A DNA stretch of 64,000 nt, from NCBI GenBank assembly GCA_963706535.1, contig CAVPMU010000024.1, forward strand, positions 62,001 through 126,000. Direction: 5' to 3'. This document shows positions 62,483 to 64,000 of the stretch, in pieces. The notes under the pieces are model-generated. The model saw only the letters and a list, made by a program, of their open reading frames with translations. It was not told the DNA's origin and searched no databases. Every line of letters begins with the position of its first letter. The stretch's first letter is position 1. Origin of the DNA: RPQJ01 sp963706535 (GTDB taxonomy: Bacteria; Pseudomonadota; Gammaproteobacteria; Steroidobacterales; Steroidobacteraceae). The position numbers and the translations under genes were made by a program.

Positions 62483-63798
62483 TCAGCGCGCCTGCAGCCA
62501 CCCGGGCAGGAAAGTATACGGGTCGATCGCGGCCTCGCGATCGTACGCCACGGCGCTGCGCTCGAGCAGCCGCTGTGCGTGGCCGCTGCGCCAGGCATCG
62601 AAGAGTTCGGTGCAGCCACCGACGAACTCGCCGCCGATGAAGACCTGCGGAATGGTCGCGACCGAGGTGCGCGCGGTGAGGGCCGCGCGGATCCGCCCGC
62701 CGAGGTCGTCGCGCTGGTAGTCGACCGAGTCGAGGTCGATCGAACGGTAGCGGATCCCGAGCCGTGCGAACAGCCGACGAACGGACCAGCAGAACTCGCA
62801 CCACTCGAGCGCGAACAGCACCACGGGCTCGCTGTTGTCGCCGCCGCTTCGGGCGCCGGGGCGGAGGCCGGAACGTCGAAGCGTGCCGCCGGCGTCGAGC
62901 GCGAGATCCCGATCTCCTCCTCCGTCATGTCGGCCGGCACGTCGGCGAACAGCGGCGTGCTGAGATGACGCTCGCCGGTGTCCGGCAGCATGCAGAGCCC
63001 GCTGGCGCCTTCGGGCAGGTTGCGGCAAGCCTCGAGCGCACAGGCCAGGGTCGCGCCGCCGGTGATGCCGGCGAGGATGCCCTCCTCCGTCGCGAGCCGG
63101 CGCGCGAGCTCGAGCGCCGCGGCCCCGTTCACCGGGATGATCCGGTCGATGAGGCCCTGCCGGACCGCATCCTCCGTGAGCTTGGGAATGAAATCGGGTC
63201 CCCAGCCCTGCATCGCGTGCGGACGGAACGAGGGGTGGCTCGCGGCCGGCGATCCGTCGTCGGCACGCGGCTGCGCGATGCCGCTGCCGAGCACCTGGGA
63301 ATTGTCGGGCTCGCAGACGACGATGCGGGTCTCGGGCCGGTGTTCGCGCAGCACGCGCCCGACGCCCTTCAGCGTGCCGCCACTGCCGTAACCGGTGACC
63401 CAGGCGTCGAGGCGCTCGCCACGGAAATCCTCGAGGATCTCGTAGGCAGTGGTGAGCGAGTGCACGTTGGCGTTGGCCTCGTTCTCGAACTGGCGCGCGA
63501 GGAACCAGCCGTGCGCCTCGGCGAGCTCACGGCCCTTCGCGAGCATGCCGCTGCCCTTGAGCGCGGCGGGCGTCAGCACGACGCGGGCGCCGAGGAAGCG
63601 CATCAGCTTGCGCCGCTCGACACTGAAGTTCTCGGCCATCACCACCACCAGCGGGTAGCCCTTCGCGGCGCACACCATCGCGAGCCCGATGCCCGTGTTG
63701 CCGCTGGTCGCCTCCACCACCGTCTGCCCGGGCGCGAGCCGGCCGAGGCGCGTGATCGGCGTGTTGCCGATCGTCCCCAGGATGCTCGTGTGCCGCAT
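62483..63798 (-). pseudogene. Cysteine synthase-glutaredoxin fusion with lost PLP-lysine segment and a frameshift
   Basis: From ATG 63798 (GGGGGAGGGCGAGG upstream) the protein begins MRHTSILGTIGNTPITRLGRLAPGQ and then runs straight into TVVEATSGNTG. Normal cysteine synthases have some 44 residues between these, including the GSVKDR segment with the PLP-binding lysine; they are missing. The rest of the synthase (MAENFSVERRKLMRFLGA, GYGSGGTL, the LEACRNLP end) is intact. After about 62850 the glutaredoxin part (LFALEWCEFCWSVRRLF, IPQVFIGGEFVGGC) continues in another frame. Synthase-glutaredoxin fusions are known in related bacteria. Without the lysine this copy cannot work as a cysteine synthase. 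Confidence 0.85.
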
Positions 63799-63887
63799 CG
63801 CCTCGCCCTCCCCCCAGTGCGCCATCGATCCGGACCAGCGTAGTGTGCGCCTGTAACCCCCGGACTTCCCGCGGCAGGGCTTTTGTA

Positions 63888-63902
63888 ACAGTTTGCAACT
63901 GT
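63888..63902. promoter_or_regulatory. Inverted repeat in the leader of the right-edge gene
   Basis: ACAGTT and AACTGT around TGC, in an AT-richer patch between the cysteine-synthase start and the start codon at 63980. It could be an operator for either divergent gene. Confidence 0.35.
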
Positions 63903-63979
63903 CGCTCGCGCCCGAAGCCCTTGAACCGGGACCCGGGGATGGCCACGATAGCTGCGTCCGTCCGGACGAGGAGTCGAGC

Positions 63980-64000
63980 ATGACCGGGACCCGTACGGCC
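63980..64000 (+). CDS. Start of a gene cut by the window edge
   Basis: ATG 63980 is preceded by GAGGAG six bases upstream and opens a frame to the window end (seven codons). It diverges from the cysteine-synthase-like gene, with a 181-bp gap. Too short to identify. Confidence 0.4.

Overview
The window is GC-rich (roughly two thirds G+C by eye in most genes), densely coded DNA, most likely from a gammaproteobacterial chromosome. The RlpA, GltBD, FadL, TonB-receptor, cytochrome c4 and Mip-type FKBP genes point that way; no rRNA or taxonomic marker is present, so this is inference. No rRNA, tRNA, CRISPR array, transposase or integrase was seen.

Layout. 1-2214: end of a GH15 glucosidase/trehalase and otsA, overlapping GTGA. 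2128-2952: TauE/SafE permease. 3124-12349: a tight eight-gene plus-strand operon (TPP lyase, bile-acid-type symporter, two SDRs, DUF2505, wax-ester synthase/DGAT, DUF3047, acyl-CoA ligase) that looks like a lipid activation and storage locus. 12334-15473: iron alcohol dehydrogenase, a 5'-truncated hydrolase remnant and HMG-CoA reductase.

15489-27692 is a defence island, visibly lower in GC than its flanks and bounded by toxin-antitoxin pairs (vapBC left, dinJ-yafQ right). From 27654 down to 17400 seven minus-strand genes follow each other with gaps of at most about 46 bp: dinJ, yafQ, an antitoxin fragment lacking its helix-turn-helix, a membrane protein with a cytosolic Rossmann-like domain, a CD-NTase-like nucleotidyltransferase (ATGA overlap with the previous gene), an MmeI-type restriction-methylation enzyme broken by a frameshift, and a 1553-residue Mrr-nuclease/STAND NTPase. 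The membrane protein plus CD-NTase pair looks like a CBASS/Pycsar-type system with an effector design I do not recognise; it is the best candidate for a new system here.

27724-38456 is a periplasmic oxidation locus: amidase, PQQ-haem alcohol dehydrogenase, TonB receptor, beta-helix/cytochrome fusion, MauG-like dihaem peroxidase, cytochrome c4, TetR regulator with a clear operator, and a lipoprotein cytochrome. 38527-41304: AlkB, two esterases (one decayed) and RlpA. 41704-47826: gltB-gltD. 47907-53770: a GGDEF/EAL protein, PPK2 and an alkylsulfatase. 53795-57976: a frameshifted DUF488 gene, a small unknown gene, cytochrome P460 divergent from a MarR regulator with two palindromic operators, a CDP-alcohol phosphatidyltransferase and an acyl-CoA carboxyltransferase. 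58050-64000: FadL, AraC regulator, FKBP isomerase, PLP decarboxylase and a cysteine synthase-glutaredoxin fusion that has lost its catalytic-lysine segment and carries a frameshift.

Several conserved genes are broken by one-base shifts or internal deletions. They may be real pseudogenes or assembly errors; raw reads would decide.
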